Virus record (IMG/VR): IMGVR_UViG_3300025113_000003
Location: 1-64,000 of that record
DNA length: 64,000 nucleotides
Direction: 5' to 3' (one strand)
From: a virus
Below the pieces are notes generated by a model. The model did not search any database. It saw nothing but the letters and a program-made list of their open reading frames with translations, and was not told the DNA's origin. The translations under genes and the position numbers were made by a program. Shown here piece after piece: positions 38,554 through 46,289 of this stretch; the stretch's first letter is position 1, and each line of letters begins with the position of its first letter.

Positions 38554-39917
38554 CAGACCTCCAGCGCCTTCAGCTCGCGGCGGTACATGTCCATGGCGGT
38601 GTCGGCCTCGATCTTCGCCAGGGCGGCCTTGAGCGCGGCGAGCTTTTCCTCCAGCTCGGCGATGCGGTCCTTCGTCAGCGACCAGATCTGCATCGCGAGC
38701 AGCCGCTCGTAGTCGACGAAGTGATGCTCGAGAAGCGTGGCGATCAGCTCCTTCTTGCTCGTGTCGCGGAAGAGCGCCACGTTCTTGAGGTAGAACTTGA
38801 TGAAGCGAATGACCTCGCTCGCGAAGCGAACCTGCTCCTTGAGGTCGGCGATGAGGAACTGCCGACGGGTCTCCATCACCGCCAGCCGCCATGGCACGAA
38901 GGCATCTATGAGCGCCTCAGCGGACTCGAACCGCTGGAGGGTGCCGCCGATGTTCCACACCGTGAAGTTCTCGGTGTCGCGGCTGATGAGGCCGAACTTC
39001 TTGTAGAGCTCCTCGGTCGAGAGCGCCGTCGTGCTGCGTGGTACCGTGATCGTGAAGTCGAAGCCCTGCTCGGTGGAGCGGTCCTCGTAGTCCTTGATGA
39101 ACTCGGCGTCCTCGAGCTTGTTGAGGCGGTCCTTGTACTGGTCGAGGTAGGTGCCGATCGGCAGCTCAGTGACCTTGATGGTGGTGCTGTTCACCACCTC
39201 CAGCTTGCCGGTGACCACGACCTGGCCGGTCTCGGGGTTGCGCTCGACGGTGCCGTTGAAGCCGTTGAACCATGGAGTCAGGGTGCCTGGCTTGAGGCGC
39301 TTGCCGGCGAGGACCGCCAGACAGGCGTCGCGGACCTGGCCCGGGTGGTAGGAGAGGATGAGACACGCGTGGCCAGTGCCGGTGCCCTGAGCCCCGTTGA
39401 CGAGAACCAGCGGGAGCAGGGGCGCGTAGGTCTTGGGCTCGATCTTCTCGCCGTCGGTCTCATGGTGCTCGAGGATCGCGTCGTCGGCCTTCGGGAAGAG
39501 AGCGCGAAACCAGGGTGAGAGCTTCGTCTCGATGTAGCGGTGAGCGGCGGACTCGGCCGTCAGGCGCGATCCGAACTGACCTTCAGGCACGAAGAGGTTG
39601 CAGTTGTTGGAGCCTGGGTAGGCGTTCGCCATACCGACGATCGTCGAGGCGAGAGAGCCGGTGCCGTGGTGGTAGTCAGTGGAAGCTGCGACCGCTGAGG
39701 CGAGGCGCTCGACCTGGATCAGTCCCGCGTTCTCGCCGCGGAGCTGCGTGCCGTAGATAGCCTTGCGCTGCGCCGGCTTGAGGCCGTCGGTCAGCTTCGG
39801 GATGGAGCGGACGTTGTCGTAGAGCGAGAAGTCCTTGAAGGCCGTGTTGAAGAAGTGCCGAGCGGGAATACGCCGAGCATGAACGCTACCGGTTGGAGCA
39901 GGTTTGGTTTGTTTCAT
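38553..39917 (-). CDS. Type II topoisomerase, DNA-cleaving subunit (T4 gp52-like)
   Basis: This 454-aa protein is the breakage/rejoining subunit of a T4-type topoisomerase II. IPKLTDGLKPAQRKAIYG (39-56) and the catalytic tyrosine Tyr128 in AAHRYIETKLSPW are visible, with QGTGTGHACLILSYHPGQ downstream and a C-terminal coiled coil. It is shorter than GyrA because the beta-pinwheel domain is absent, as in T4 gp52. TACAAT ends 6 nt before the ATG and no ribosome site is seen, so translation is probably leaderless. The ATPase subunit is encoded about 1 kb upstream in the same direction. Confidence 0.93.
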   Translation of the reverse strand: MKQTKPAPTGSVHARRIPARHFFNTAFKDFSLYDNVRSIPKLTDGLKPAQRKAIYGTQLRGENAGLIQVERLASAVAASTDYHHGTGSLASTIVGMANAYPGSNNCNLFVPEGQFGSRLTAESAAHRYIETKLSPWFRALFPKADDAILEHHETDGEKIEPKTYAPLLPLVLVNGAQGTGTGHACLILSYHPGQVRDACLAVLAGKRLKPGTLTPWFNGFNGTVERNPETGQVVVTGKLEVVNSTTIKVTELPIGTYLDQYKDRLNKLEDAEFIKDYEDRSTEQGFDFTITVPRSTTALSTEELYKKFGLISRDTENFTVWNIGGTLQRFESAEALIDAFVPWRLAVMETRRQFLIADLKEQVRFASEVIRFIKFYLKNVALFRDTSKKELIATLLEHHFVDYERLLAMQIWSLTKDRIAELEEKLAALKAALAKIEADTAMDMYRRELKALEV

Positions 39918-39923
39918 ACTGCT

Positions 39924-39929
39924 ATTGTA
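39924..39929 (-). promoter_or_regulatory. Early -10 box of gp52-like gene
   Basis: Minus-strand GCGTGATACAATAGCAGT-ATG, an extended TGn-TACAAT box 6 nt from the start codon. TGTAAC/GTTACA half-sites (39962-39977) stand about 35 bp upstream. Confidence 0.62.
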
Positions 39930-39972
39930 TCACGCTGGCGACCCGCGTGTTGATGAAAATGTGTAACGCGTG

Positions 39973-40113
39973 TTACAGCAGGGACCTCACGAGATAGCCG
40001 AAGGCGAAGCTGATGACCATGAGAACGAGCAGTAGCGGGGCCAAGGTGCGGTGGGCACCGGTCATCCAGATCAGAATGAGCGCCCCCTTCAGGCTGTCAA
40101 TGAAGTGTCTCAT
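39973..40113 (-). CDS. Small membrane protein, 46 aa
   Basis: This short frame has one or two hydrophobic stretches (residues 10-18 ALILIWMTG and 24-46 LAPLLLVLMVISFAFGYLVR). It starts 3 nt after the stop of gene 40117. Function unknown; possibly a tiny phage membrane modulator. Confidence 0.58.
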   Translation of the reverse strand: MRHFIDSLKGALILIWMTGAHRTLAPLLLVLMVISFAFGYLVRSLL

Positions 40114-40116
40114 GGG

Positions 40117-40323
40117 TCACCAGGTGGAGTAGTCCGTGACGTCCATCTCGAGGACCTCGCCCTTCGGCCCCTTCACAGTGACGGTGACCGAGCGGCCAAT
40201 GCCTGAGCTTGCCCTGAAGACGAGAGCGTAGTCGGCACCCGCCTCCATCAGCTCACGGGCCTTGCCTTCTAGGAAGCGCTTAACGCCCTTCTTCTCTTCC
40301 TTGGAAAGGGAAACGTAGCTCAC
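40117..40323 (-). CDS. Small hypothetical protein, 68 aa
   Basis: A GTG start overlapping the previous stop (GTGA) with AGGGGA 7 nt upstream. The protein has a basic helical N-half (LSKEEKKGVKRFLEGKAREL) and a beta-rich C-half (SVTVTVKGPKGEVLEMDVTD). No family is recognised. Confidence 0.62.
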   Translation of the reverse strand: MSYVSLSKEEKKGVKRFLEGKARELMEAGADYALVFRASSGIGRSVTVTVKGPKGEVLEMDVTDYSTW

Positions 40324-40646
40324 GTGATGTCCCCTTCCAACATTCCGGTATCGACCATGCCCTCGCCCGGCGCACCCGCCGCAAAGATGCGCCCGTTCCA
40401 CAGCGCGTACTGATAGCCGGTCTGCATGCAGGTGGTGTACAGGTCCTGCGGCGTTGTAAGGAGCTTTGGCACGAAGACCAACTTCCAGGTAGGTGGGTCG
40501 AGGATCAGCTTCCTCTCTGCCTCTGCCCGAAGAAGCGCCCGTTTGGCGTCACTCAAGGCCTCCTCACACTGCCACACGTGCTGCTTTGCCGCCTCAACCG
40601 TCGCGGTGGCCTGGCTCAGCTTGGTCGATTGGGTTTCAGCGCTCAT
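40320..40646 (-). CDS. Hypothetical protein with N-terminal coiled coil, 108 aa
   Basis: Residues 8-47 form a heptad-like helix (ATATVEAAKQHVWQCEEALS), followed by a compact domain with WKLVFVPKLLTTPQDLYTTC. I start at 40646, 7 nt after AGAAGGA; an upstream ATG at 40673 has no ribosome site. Function unknown. Confidence 0.62.
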   Translation of the reverse strand: MSAETQSTKLSQATATVEAAKQHVWQCEEALSDAKRALLRAEAERKLILDPPTWKLVFVPKLLTTPQDLYTTCMQTGYQYALWNGRIFAAGAPGEGMVDTGMLEGDIT

Positions 40647-40662
40647 CTTTGGTTCCTTCTGG

Positions 40663-40959
40663 TCAGTCGACATTGATGGTAACCCGGCGCTCGACCTTCG
40701 CCGGGATCACCTTGATGATGCGGTAGCTCTTTCGCGAGTAGCTGGCGTCGGTCTCCAGCAGCCACTTCTGTAGGACATCCTCGGCCTCGAACGCGATGTA
40801 GCTGATCACATTCGCGGACTCGGACGGATCTCCCTGGTCGTAACCAGGCACCATCACCGTGTCAGAGACAAGGGCAGCGAAGTGCGGAACCGAGGGAACA
40901 TCCTCTGCCGAGTGCACGTAGATGATGCCGTCTTGATTGAACTGCCCTGGCTGCCTCAT
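40663..40959 (-). CDS. Hypothetical protein, 98 aa
   Basis: It starts within the stop of the topoisomerase ATPase gene, with GGAGG 5 nt before the ATG. It is beta-rich (GIIYVHSAEDVPSVPHFAAL) with a basic C-terminal strand pair. Not recognised; probably co-translated with the topoisomerase subunit. Confidence 0.63.
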   Translation of the reverse strand: MRQPGQFNQDGIIYVHSAEDVPSVPHFAALVSDTVMVPGYDQGDPSESANVISYIAFEAEDVLQKWLLETDASYSRKSYRIIKVIPAKVERRVTINVD

Positions 40960-42932
40960 GCTGCCTCCATGATGTGATCTTCGAAGTTGTCAGCCGGCGT
41001 CTCGAGCCAGCGCTTGCGGTCATCAGCTCGTTCGCCGTTGAAGGCGAGGTCGATGGCGGACTTGTCCTCGTCGCCATCCATGGTGATCTCGAACAGGTAC
41101 CTGTCGAGGTCCTCCATGTACGGGATGAAGTCGGGGGTCTTGGTGGTGCCGAGGCCCTTGAAGTAGCGGTGCGTCCAGCCCTTCGTCTTCTCGCCAGTCC
41201 TGTGGACCCACTCCTTGAACTCGCGCTCGGTGAAGAACTCGATAACGGTCTTGTCCTTGAGATAGACCTTCACGGTCGGCGTACGCAGGAGATTGACGAA
41301 GCCCATGGTGAAGAGCTCCGGCCAGAAGGTGTCGATCACGTTCATCAGCAGGCCGGCGATGTGCGAGCCGTCGACGTCGGCGTCGGTGGCGAAGGCGACC
41401 TTGCCGAAGTTGAGCTCGTGGACGGACTTCACCGGCACACCGATCTGGAGGCCGATGATCGTGAGGATCTTCTGGATCTCATTGGGCTCGGTCTTGCCTT
41501 CCTTCTTCTTGTCGAGGCCGAGGACGCGGGCGATGTCCTTCTCACGCACGTTGAGCGGCTTGCCCTTGAGAGGGAAGGTACCGATGAACGGGTTGGCACC
41601 GCGCGCCGCGAAGAGAGACTTGGCCGCCGAGTCTCCTTCGGCGAGGAAGAGGATGCACTGGTGCCGCTTGTGCTTCTCGAGCGCGTCCGCGAACTTGTCG
41701 ACGCGCCGGTAGTTGACCTTCGCGGTGTCCTTGTTCAGCCGACGGAGGTCAGCGAGGACCTGTGCCTGCTCCTTGGCCTGCACCCAGTCGAGGATGGACT
41801 TGACCACCTCGGTCTGCAGGAGCTTCTTGATGAACTTCTCGGGCACCGCCCAGGTGCGGCCGTAGGCGCTCGGCTCGGTGATGAGCTCGTCCTTCGTCTG
41901 CGAGGAGTAGCGCGGGTTGACGATCGTGGCGTCCACAAAGAGGTGCAGGTGGTTGCGCACATCCGCCGGCTTGACCTCGACCTTGTGCTTCTTCTTGATG
42001 AAGGCGCGGACCTCGTCGACGATCTGGTTCACCACGTAGGTGATGTGGGTGCCGCCGATCTTGGTGCGGCTCGTGTTGACGAACGAGGTGTGGGTGAAGC
42101 CGTCATCGGACTTCGCCACGCCGACCTTGAAGCTCTCACCTTCGTCGAAGACGTACTCGCCGTCCTTGCCGACGAACATCTCGATGTAGTCCTTGAACGA
42201 CCGCGTCATCACACGGGTGCCGTTGAAGTAGACCTTGAGGTGCGTGTTGGTCGCCGCCACCTCGTAGACCCGAGCGAGCAGCATGTTCATGGTATCGCCG
42301 TCGATGCCGGTCATACCGAGCTTCTCGAAGTCGGGGACGTACGTGATGCGGGTGTAGCCCTTGTCGCCCTTTGCCGGCTCGACCTTCGGGTTCCGACCGC
42401 CCTGCGAGTTGTCGGTAAAGGTCATCAGGAAGCGGTTCTTGCCGTCGCAGGTCTCGACGCGAAACTTGGTGGAGAAGATGCACGTGAGCGCCGCGCCCTC
42501 GCCGTTCTGACCGGTCAGAACGGACTGGTCGCTGTCGTCGAAGTTGGTACCGGCGCGGAGCTCGAAGATCATCTCCGGGACCCACTGGTCGTACTCGGCG
42601 TGCTTGACGACGGGGATGCCGCCGTTGTCGTAGATGGAGATCTCGCCCTTGGCCTGGTCGACCTCGACGCGGATGGTGTCGAGGTGCTTTCCTTCAGGCC
42701 GCTTCGAGTGGTCCGCCGAGTTGGAGATGACCTCGTCGAAGAGCTTCAGGAAGCCAGGGTTGAACGTGACCTGCACGCGCTTCATCTCGACGTCGGTCGC
42801 GGACCTGACGTTGGGAATGAACTCGGTGCTGGTGTGCGGGGCGATAGCACCGATGTAGCGACCGGGGCGAAGCAGAACATGTTCTACTTCGTTCAGCTTG
42901 CGGAACTTCTGTTCGATTGACTTGGGGGCCAT
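40956..42932 (-). CDS. Type II topoisomerase, ATPase subunit (T4 gp39/gp60-like, fused)
   Basis: This 658-aa GyrB-type subunit has GHKL ATPase motifs FDEVISNSADHSK (Asn71), YDNGGIPV (101-108) and GQNGEGAA (141-148). The TOPRIM domain has LAEGDSAAKSLF (Glu432) and ATDADVDGSHIAGLL (Asp517/519/521). In T4 this protein is split between genes 39 and 60, with a translational bypass in 60; here it is one continuous frame. With the gp52-like subunit it should form the phage topoisomerase needed for replication. A TATAAT promoter lies 27 nt upstream. Confidence 0.95.
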   Translation of the reverse strand: MAPKSIEQKFRKLNEVEHVLLRPGRYIGAIAPHTSTEFIPNVRSATDVEMKRVQVTFNPGFLKLFDEVISNSADHSKRPEGKHLDTIRVEVDQAKGEISIYDNGGIPVVKHAEYDQWVPEMIFELRAGTNFDDSDQSVLTGQNGEGAALTCIFSTKFRVETCDGKNRFLMTFTDNSQGGRNPKVEPAKGDKGYTRITYVPDFEKLGMTGIDGDTMNMLLARVYEVAATNTHLKVYFNGTRVMTRSFKDYIEMFVGKDGEYVFDEGESFKVGVAKSDDGFTHTSFVNTSRTKIGGTHITYVVNQIVDEVRAFIKKKHKVEVKPADVRNHLHLFVDATIVNPRYSSQTKDELITEPSAYGRTWAVPEKFIKKLLQTEVVKSILDWVQAKEQAQVLADLRRLNKDTAKVNYRRVDKFADALEKHKRHQCILFLAEGDSAAKSLFAARGANPFIGTFPLKGKPLNVREKDIARVLGLDKKKEGKTEPNEIQKILTIIGLQIGVPVKSVHELNFGKVAFATDADVDGSHIAGLLMNVIDTFWPELFTMGFVNLLRTPTVKVYLKDKTVIEFFTEREFKEWVHRTGEKTKGWTHRYFKGLGTTKTPDFIPYMEDLDRYLFEITMDGDEDKSAIDLAFNGERADDRKRWLETPADNFEDHIMEAA

Positions 42933-42958
42933 AGGTCTCTTGGTGAGTTGCTGGTGCT

Positions 42959-42990
42959 ATTATACACCACTGGCCACCGCAGGTTGTAAC
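42959..42990 (-). promoter_or_regulatory. Early promoter of the topoisomerase operon
   Basis: Minus-strand TATAAT (42964-42959) within GTGGTGTATAATAGC, with the half-site TGTAAC (42985-42990) about 21 bp upstream and a second GTTAC at 43003-43007. Confidence 0.65.
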
Positions 42991-43003
42991 AGAGGGTGGC
43001 CTG

Positions 43004-43171
43004 TTACTTTCTCTCGCACGTGAGCAAGATGAACTTGCCACCTGTCGCCTTCTCGCGAATGCTCTCTTTGGCGGTCTCACAGGTACCTTGGGTGAGGAAC
43101 TCCTGTGAGAAGGAGGTAGCCGTGTTCGACGGATAGACGAACACGGCTATCAGCACCCAGATGGTGTTCAC
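43004..43171 (-). CDS. Small secreted or periplasmic protein, 55 aa
   Basis: A GTG start in the stop of the preceding gene (GTGA). The short hydrophobic N-terminus (NTIWVLIAVFVYPSNTA) looks like a signal peptide or anchor. The mature part contains two Cys (residues 31 and 52) that could form a disulphide. Function unknown. Confidence 0.58.
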   Translation of the reverse strand: MNTIWVLIAVFVYPSNTATSFSQEFLTQGTCETAKESIREKATGGKFILLTCERK

Positions 43172-43680
43172 TCCCAGACCGCCTTCTGCACCTTGACCTT
43201 GCCGACGATGCGCAGCAGCACGACCTCGATTCCGCTCTCTGCAGCGATACGCTCCGCCTCAGCCCTTACCGTGGCCTCAGTTAGGTGAAACACCGGGTTC
43301 GTGCCGAAGGCCAGCTTGTCGGTGGGGGTCAGCGTCGCCAGCAGGAAGCCACGAGCCCCGGCGGCCGTCCTGGCGGACTGGGTCCGACCTTGCAGCGGCG
43401 CTGGGGGCGTCGCCTTGGCGACGGCCAACTCGATGGTCTTGGCGGTCTCGGACGCAAAGGTCTTGTGTGCACGGGCCAGGTAGACCAGCTGATCCGCCCG
43501 GTGCGAGCGCTTGTTCAGCGTGTAGTAGCGTCCAGACGGGGTACTCGAGCCCGTCAGGCGGGCAGGGACCCGGCCCCTGGTGGACCAGACGCCGCCGTCG
43601 GCGTCCATGTAGTAGCCGTCCATGTAGGTGTCGATGGTCTTCAGCGAGAAGACGCGAACGGGGATTCCGAGAATGTTCAT
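43168..43680 (-). CDS. Hypothetical protein, 170 aa
   Basis: The N-terminal part contains DGYYMDADGGVWSTRGRVPA, reminiscent of the small beta-hairpin domain at the start of some phage HNH-associated and DNA-binding proteins, but no HNH follows. The middle is basic and Ala/Thr-rich; the end (IEVVLLRIVGKVKVQKAVWE) is a strand pair. AAAGGA lies 7 nt before the ATG. Not assigned. Confidence 0.66.
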   Translation of the reverse strand: MNILGIPVRVFSLKTIDTYMDGYYMDADGGVWSTRGRVPARLTGSSTPSGRYYTLNKRSHRADQLVYLARAHKTFASETAKTIELAVAKATPPAPLQGRTQSARTAAGARGFLLATLTPTDKLAFGTNPVFHLTEATVRAEAERIAAESGIEVVLLRIVGKVKVQKAVWE

Positions 43681-43692
43681 GGTGATGTCCTT

Positions 43693-43920
43693 TCAGTCGT
43701 GATCGTTGCTGTCGTACTGGGCGTCCATGTAGCCTTGCGCGCGGCCACCTGCCCAGAGAAATTCAACCTCGGTCTTGGCCGCAGCCGGGGTCAGGCCGCC
43801 CTTGATGAGGGCGTCCATGATGGTCTCGGCTCGCTCGTGGTTAGCGAGCTTGAAGTTCTCACGCTCGTTCCAGAAGTGATCTAGCGAGGTGCGAAAGACC
43901 GGGGTGCGAGGGTTCTTCAT
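43693..43920 (-). CDS. Hypothetical protein, 75 aa
   Basis: A mostly helical small protein (ERAETIMDALIKGGLTPAAA) with a Gly/aromatic segment and an acidic end. TAGAAT ends 6 nt before the ATG and no Shine-Dalgarno is present, another probable leaderless gene. Function unknown. Confidence 0.65.
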   Translation of the reverse strand: MKNPRTPVFRTSLDHFWNERENFKLANHERAETIMDALIKGGLTPAAAKTEVEFLWAGGRAQGYMDAQYDSNDHD

Positions 43921-43926
43921 GTAGTC

Positions 43927-43932
43927 ATTCTA
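43927..43932 (-). promoter_or_regulatory. Early -10 box with short spacing to ATG
   Basis: Minus-strand GCTGTGATAGAATGACTAC-ATG, an extended TGn box exactly 6 nt from the start codon. TGTAAC (43964-43969) and the dyad GGTATACCACCTGGTGGTAT lie upstream. Confidence 0.6.
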
Positions 43933-43992
43933 TCACAGCAGGCTGGGATGTACATCGCGTGCGTGTAACCTGGTATACCACCTGGTGGTATG

Positions 43993-44508
43993 TTACGCCA
44001 GGCGATACTGCTTGATGTGCGAGATGAACTGGCCGGCGGGACTCGTGAGCGGGTATCGCACCTGCTGCAGCTGCCCACCCACTTCGTAGCCGTGCTCCCA
44101 GTACGGGTCGACGAACTTCACCGTCTTGCCGTCCTGATCCTGCGTGGCGCCGCCCTCAAAGAACTCGACGTTCCAGTACTTCTCTGGCACGATGACGCCG
44201 CACGCCGTGGCCATGCAGTTCATCGACTCGAGGTCCTCATGAAAGATAGCCACCTGCAACGCGAGCTCCGTGAACCCCAGCATGTACAGCTGATCGTAGC
44301 AGTCACGCACCCCTTTGTGGTTACCCGCACCACAGATGATGATCGTCTTGTCCTCACGTGCCCATGTGTGAAAATCCGTTGTGGCAGGTGAAGCTGGGCT
44401 GCAGGAAGCGGCAGTCGCCATCTCGCTGACGACGTGGGCCGTCTGGAGCCCGCACTGCAGCGGCGAGATGTAGTGGTTGGCAACAAAGGAGTAGAGGCGG
44501 TAGTTCAT
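43993..44508 (-). CDS. Hypothetical protein, possibly peptidyl-tRNA hydrolase II-like
   Basis: This 171-aa protein has an N-terminal LQCGLQTAHVVSEMA segment (18-32) and a central TIIICGAGNHKGVRDCYDQL, followed by a helix-strand region with SMNCMATACGVIVPEKYW. The Q-x-x-H arrangement and the D/E...T...P order remind me of PTH2 folds, which release peptides from tRNA, but the match is weak and I treat it as a phage family of unknown role. It sits 4 bp inside a small secreted-protein gene. Confidence 0.6.
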   Translation of the reverse strand: MNYRLYSFVANHYISPLQCGLQTAHVVSEMATAASCSPASPATTDFHTWAREDKTIIICGAGNHKGVRDCYDQLYMLGFTELALQVAIFHEDLESMNCMATACGVIVPEKYWNVEFFEGGATQDQDGKTVKFVDPYWEHGYEVGGQLQQVRYPLTSPAGQFISHIKQYRLA

Positions 44509-44786
44509 GGGGCTTTCACGGTGATACGAGGTTTGACGGTGACCTGCGGCGGTGCCACGTTGACAACGGGAGCTGGCACGTTGACCGTTACGGTGCCTTC
44601 CTTAGGCACCCATTTTGCGACCTGGGTGCATGCACCGGCGACGTAGACGTGCCCATCGCTTCGATTGGATACCTGTGAGCGCAAGCGCAGCCGCTCACAG
44701 TCCTCCCAGTTATCGAGGTTGTCGACAACTACCATTCCACCGGCACTGGAGTTCAACACGAGTATCCAGACCAGAATCTTGATCAT
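44505..44786 (-). CDS. Small exported protein with Pro/Val-rich tail
   Basis: This 93-aa protein has an N-terminal hydrophobic segment (IKILVWILVLNSSAGGMVVV) resembling a signal peptide. A short domain with two Cys (residues 30 and 53) and a repetitive tail of VTV/PAP/VKP units follow. GGGAG lies 5 nt before the ATG. It is probably periplasmic or membrane-anchored, perhaps a spanin-like or adhesin-blocking protein (speculative). Confidence 0.62.
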   Translation of the reverse strand: MIKILVWILVLNSSAGGMVVVDNLDNWEDCERLRLRSQVSNRSDGHVYVAGACTQVAKWVPKEGTVTVNVPAPVVNVAPPQVTVKPRITVKAP

Positions 44787-44812
44787 CACAGCTCCCTCAC
44801 CAACGCGCGCGA

Positions 44813-44923
44813 ATTATAGCATTAGCGCACAGATAGCGCGCGCTGCTTCATGGTGTATTGTAGCTTGAGTGCCCCACAAAGTACACAGGGCAACCTGAGC
44901 TGCCCTGTAACAGCTGTTACAGG
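44813..44923 (-). promoter_or_regulatory. Regulatory region: two -10 boxes, hairpin and 20-bp palindrome
   Basis: The 140-bp gap holds TATAAT (44818-44813) for the exported-protein gene and TACAAT (44862-44857). Hairpin CAGGGCA / TGCCCTG (44886-44907) lies downstream of the guanylate kinase stop. The perfect palindrome CCTGTAACAGCTGTTACAGG occupies 44904-44923, a TGTAAC/GTTACA dyad that does not overlap a stop codon. Confidence 0.6.
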
Positions 44924-44929
44924 CCTGTC

Positions 44930-45664
44930 TTAGGCGGCGAGCAACGTGTGAGTGTAGGTGGTTGGTGGTGCGACCCTGGTGTTGCGCCACCTAATGGCGA
45001 TCTGAATGTCAGCGATGGCCTTTTCAGTGTTTTCACCTGTAACGATGGCGTCCCATGAAGAGGTGTTCTGCCAGCGGCGCTCGTCTCCAACGATAGACAG
45101 CAACCGACGGTGGTGCTCGGTGATAGCCGTGGCCACCTTCTTCTGTGCCGAGTCAGTTGACACACCGGCGAAGGCCCCCGAATAGCGGCTGCCTGAGGAG
45201 CTTGACACCTTGTCAATTGCATGCCATGAGTCATTGAGAGTGCGGTTAAGTAGGCGCTCCAACCGAAGGCTCTCCACTGCGTGAACGTAGATCTTGAAGA
45301 TGTCCCATCCATGTTCGTGGCACTTCTGCTCGTAGATGGCCAGGCCCTGCGGCTCAAGCACCACTATCGGCGCTACTGCTCCAGCCATCTTGTCAGCCAT
45401 CTCCTCATGCGTGACGCCGTAGCGGGTGCCGTTGAACTCGATGAGCTCAAAGAACTGACCGAGCTGCTCAAGGTTGTGCGACTGCGACTCGTTGATGAAG
45501 TAGTAGTCGACGCCTTCCTGTTCGCCTGGGCGAGGAACCCGCGTCGTCGTGCTCACGATGCGGCTGAAGATGTTCTGCTTTACCAGCTCATTGAGCAGGT
45601 AGGACTTGCCGCTGCAGGTGGGGGCTGTGATGGTGACGAGAGTGGGGTTGGTGAACTGACTCAT
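44930..45664 (-). CDS. Guanylate kinase-like protein
   Basis: This 244-aa protein has Walker A APTCSGKS (14-21), then the GMP-binding loop STTTRVPRPGEQEGVDYYF (38-56) and FFELIEFNGTRYGV, all characteristic of guanylate kinase (GMP/dGMP to GDP/dGDP). It is about 35 residues longer than bacterial enzymes, with a Ser-rich insertion near 155-170 and an extra C-terminal strand. It would support dGTP supply. Its start is 4 bp inside the HNH gene's end. Confidence 0.86.
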   Translation of the reverse strand: MSQFTNPTLVTITAPTCSGKSYLLNELVKQNIFSRIVSTTTRVPRPGEQEGVDYYFINESQSHNLEQLGQFFELIEFNGTRYGVTHEEMADKMAGAVAPIVVLEPQGLAIYEQKCHEHGWDIFKIYVHAVESLRLERLLNRTLNDSWHAIDKVSSSSGSRYSGAFAGVSTDSAQKKVATAITEHHRRLLSIVGDERRWQNTSSWDAIVTGENTEKAIADIQIAIRWRNTRVAPPTTYTHTLLAA

Positions 45665-46260
45665 GGATGTTTCCTTTTGCTTCTACCTTGATACCAATCC
45701 TCTCCAGGACTGGTGACGGTTCTTTGGTTGTTTGTTCCATTGGTCCACCACTTTGTTCCTGCTGTGGCAAGACCTGCTTTCATCTTAGTTTCTGCTGTAT
45801 GATATGAAAGTCGTCCGTCAATCCATCCTTCTGGACATGAGATAAATCGCTTGCTCACTGTGCCGTTGTTGCACCAAATTAACCTGCGCTCTTTCCATTT
45901 ACGACGTTGTCCTTCTGAAATATCCGGCCTAATACGTCCTTTCAATTTGGCGCTGTTTATCTTCCCAAGTCTCTGATAGAAACCGTTTTCTTGCTTCACT
46001 CGATGAGCCTCTTCAGCGCCCCTAGCACACATATCTCTAAACAGCTGCTGCTTTACTTCGTCAAAGTTCACGTAGAGACTTGCGTGAAGGAAATTTGCAG
46101 AAGCAAGATCCGCTTTCTTTCCATACGTTTCATAGAGCCGACGATGTGCAGCAATATGCTCTTCGATAGTTACGTATTCGATGTTGTCATCATCGTCTGT
46201 TCCACCTGCGTGTTTTGGAGTTTTGTGATGACGATGATAGCCTTTTATTGGTTTCTTCAT
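45661..46260 (-). CDS. HNH homing-type endonuclease
   Basis: This 199-aa protein starts with GYHRHHKTPKHAGGTDDDDN and NIEYVTIEEHIAAHRRLYE, an HNH-like His-rich nuclease region as in free-standing phage homing endonucleases. Two C-terminal DNA-binding repeats follow the pattern W-x-N-N-G-T ... P-x-x-W-x-x-GR (WCNNGT...EGWIDGR; WWTNGTNNQ...EDWYQGR). The gene is visibly more AT-rich than its neighbours, pointing to recent arrival. It has the only perfect TATAAATA late box found, and AGAGGTG 7 nt before the ATG. Confidence 0.82.
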   Translation of the reverse strand: MKKPIKGYHRHHKTPKHAGGTDDDDNIEYVTIEEHIAAHRRLYETYGKKADLASANFLHASLYVNFDEVKQQLFRDMCARGAEEAHRVKQENGFYQRLGKINSAKLKGRIRPDISEGQRRKWKERRLIWCNNGTVSKRFISCPEGWIDGRLSYHTAETKMKAGLATAGTKWWTNGTNNQRTVTSPGEDWYQGRSKRKHP

Positions 46261-46278
46261 AGCCCACCTCTTGCGGGC

Positions 46279-46286
46279 TATTTATA
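46279..46286 (-). promoter_or_regulatory. Perfect T4 late promoter TATAAATA
   Basis: Minus-strand ACATATAAATAGCCC, identical to the T4 late consensus octamer, 18 nt upstream of the HNH endonuclease ATG. Confidence 0.75.
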
Positions 46287-46289
46287 TGT

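Noticed and set aside
38721-39518. 265-codon plus-strand frame opposite the gp52-like gene
   Set aside because: Antisense shadow; the gp52-like catalytic Tyr region is on the minus strand.
40974-42920. 648-codon open frame on the plus strand
   Set aside because: It is exactly antisense to the topoisomerase ATPase subunit, whose motifs are complete. The antisense product is Val/Leu/Asp/His-rich low-complexity sequence typical of GC-rich shadow frames.
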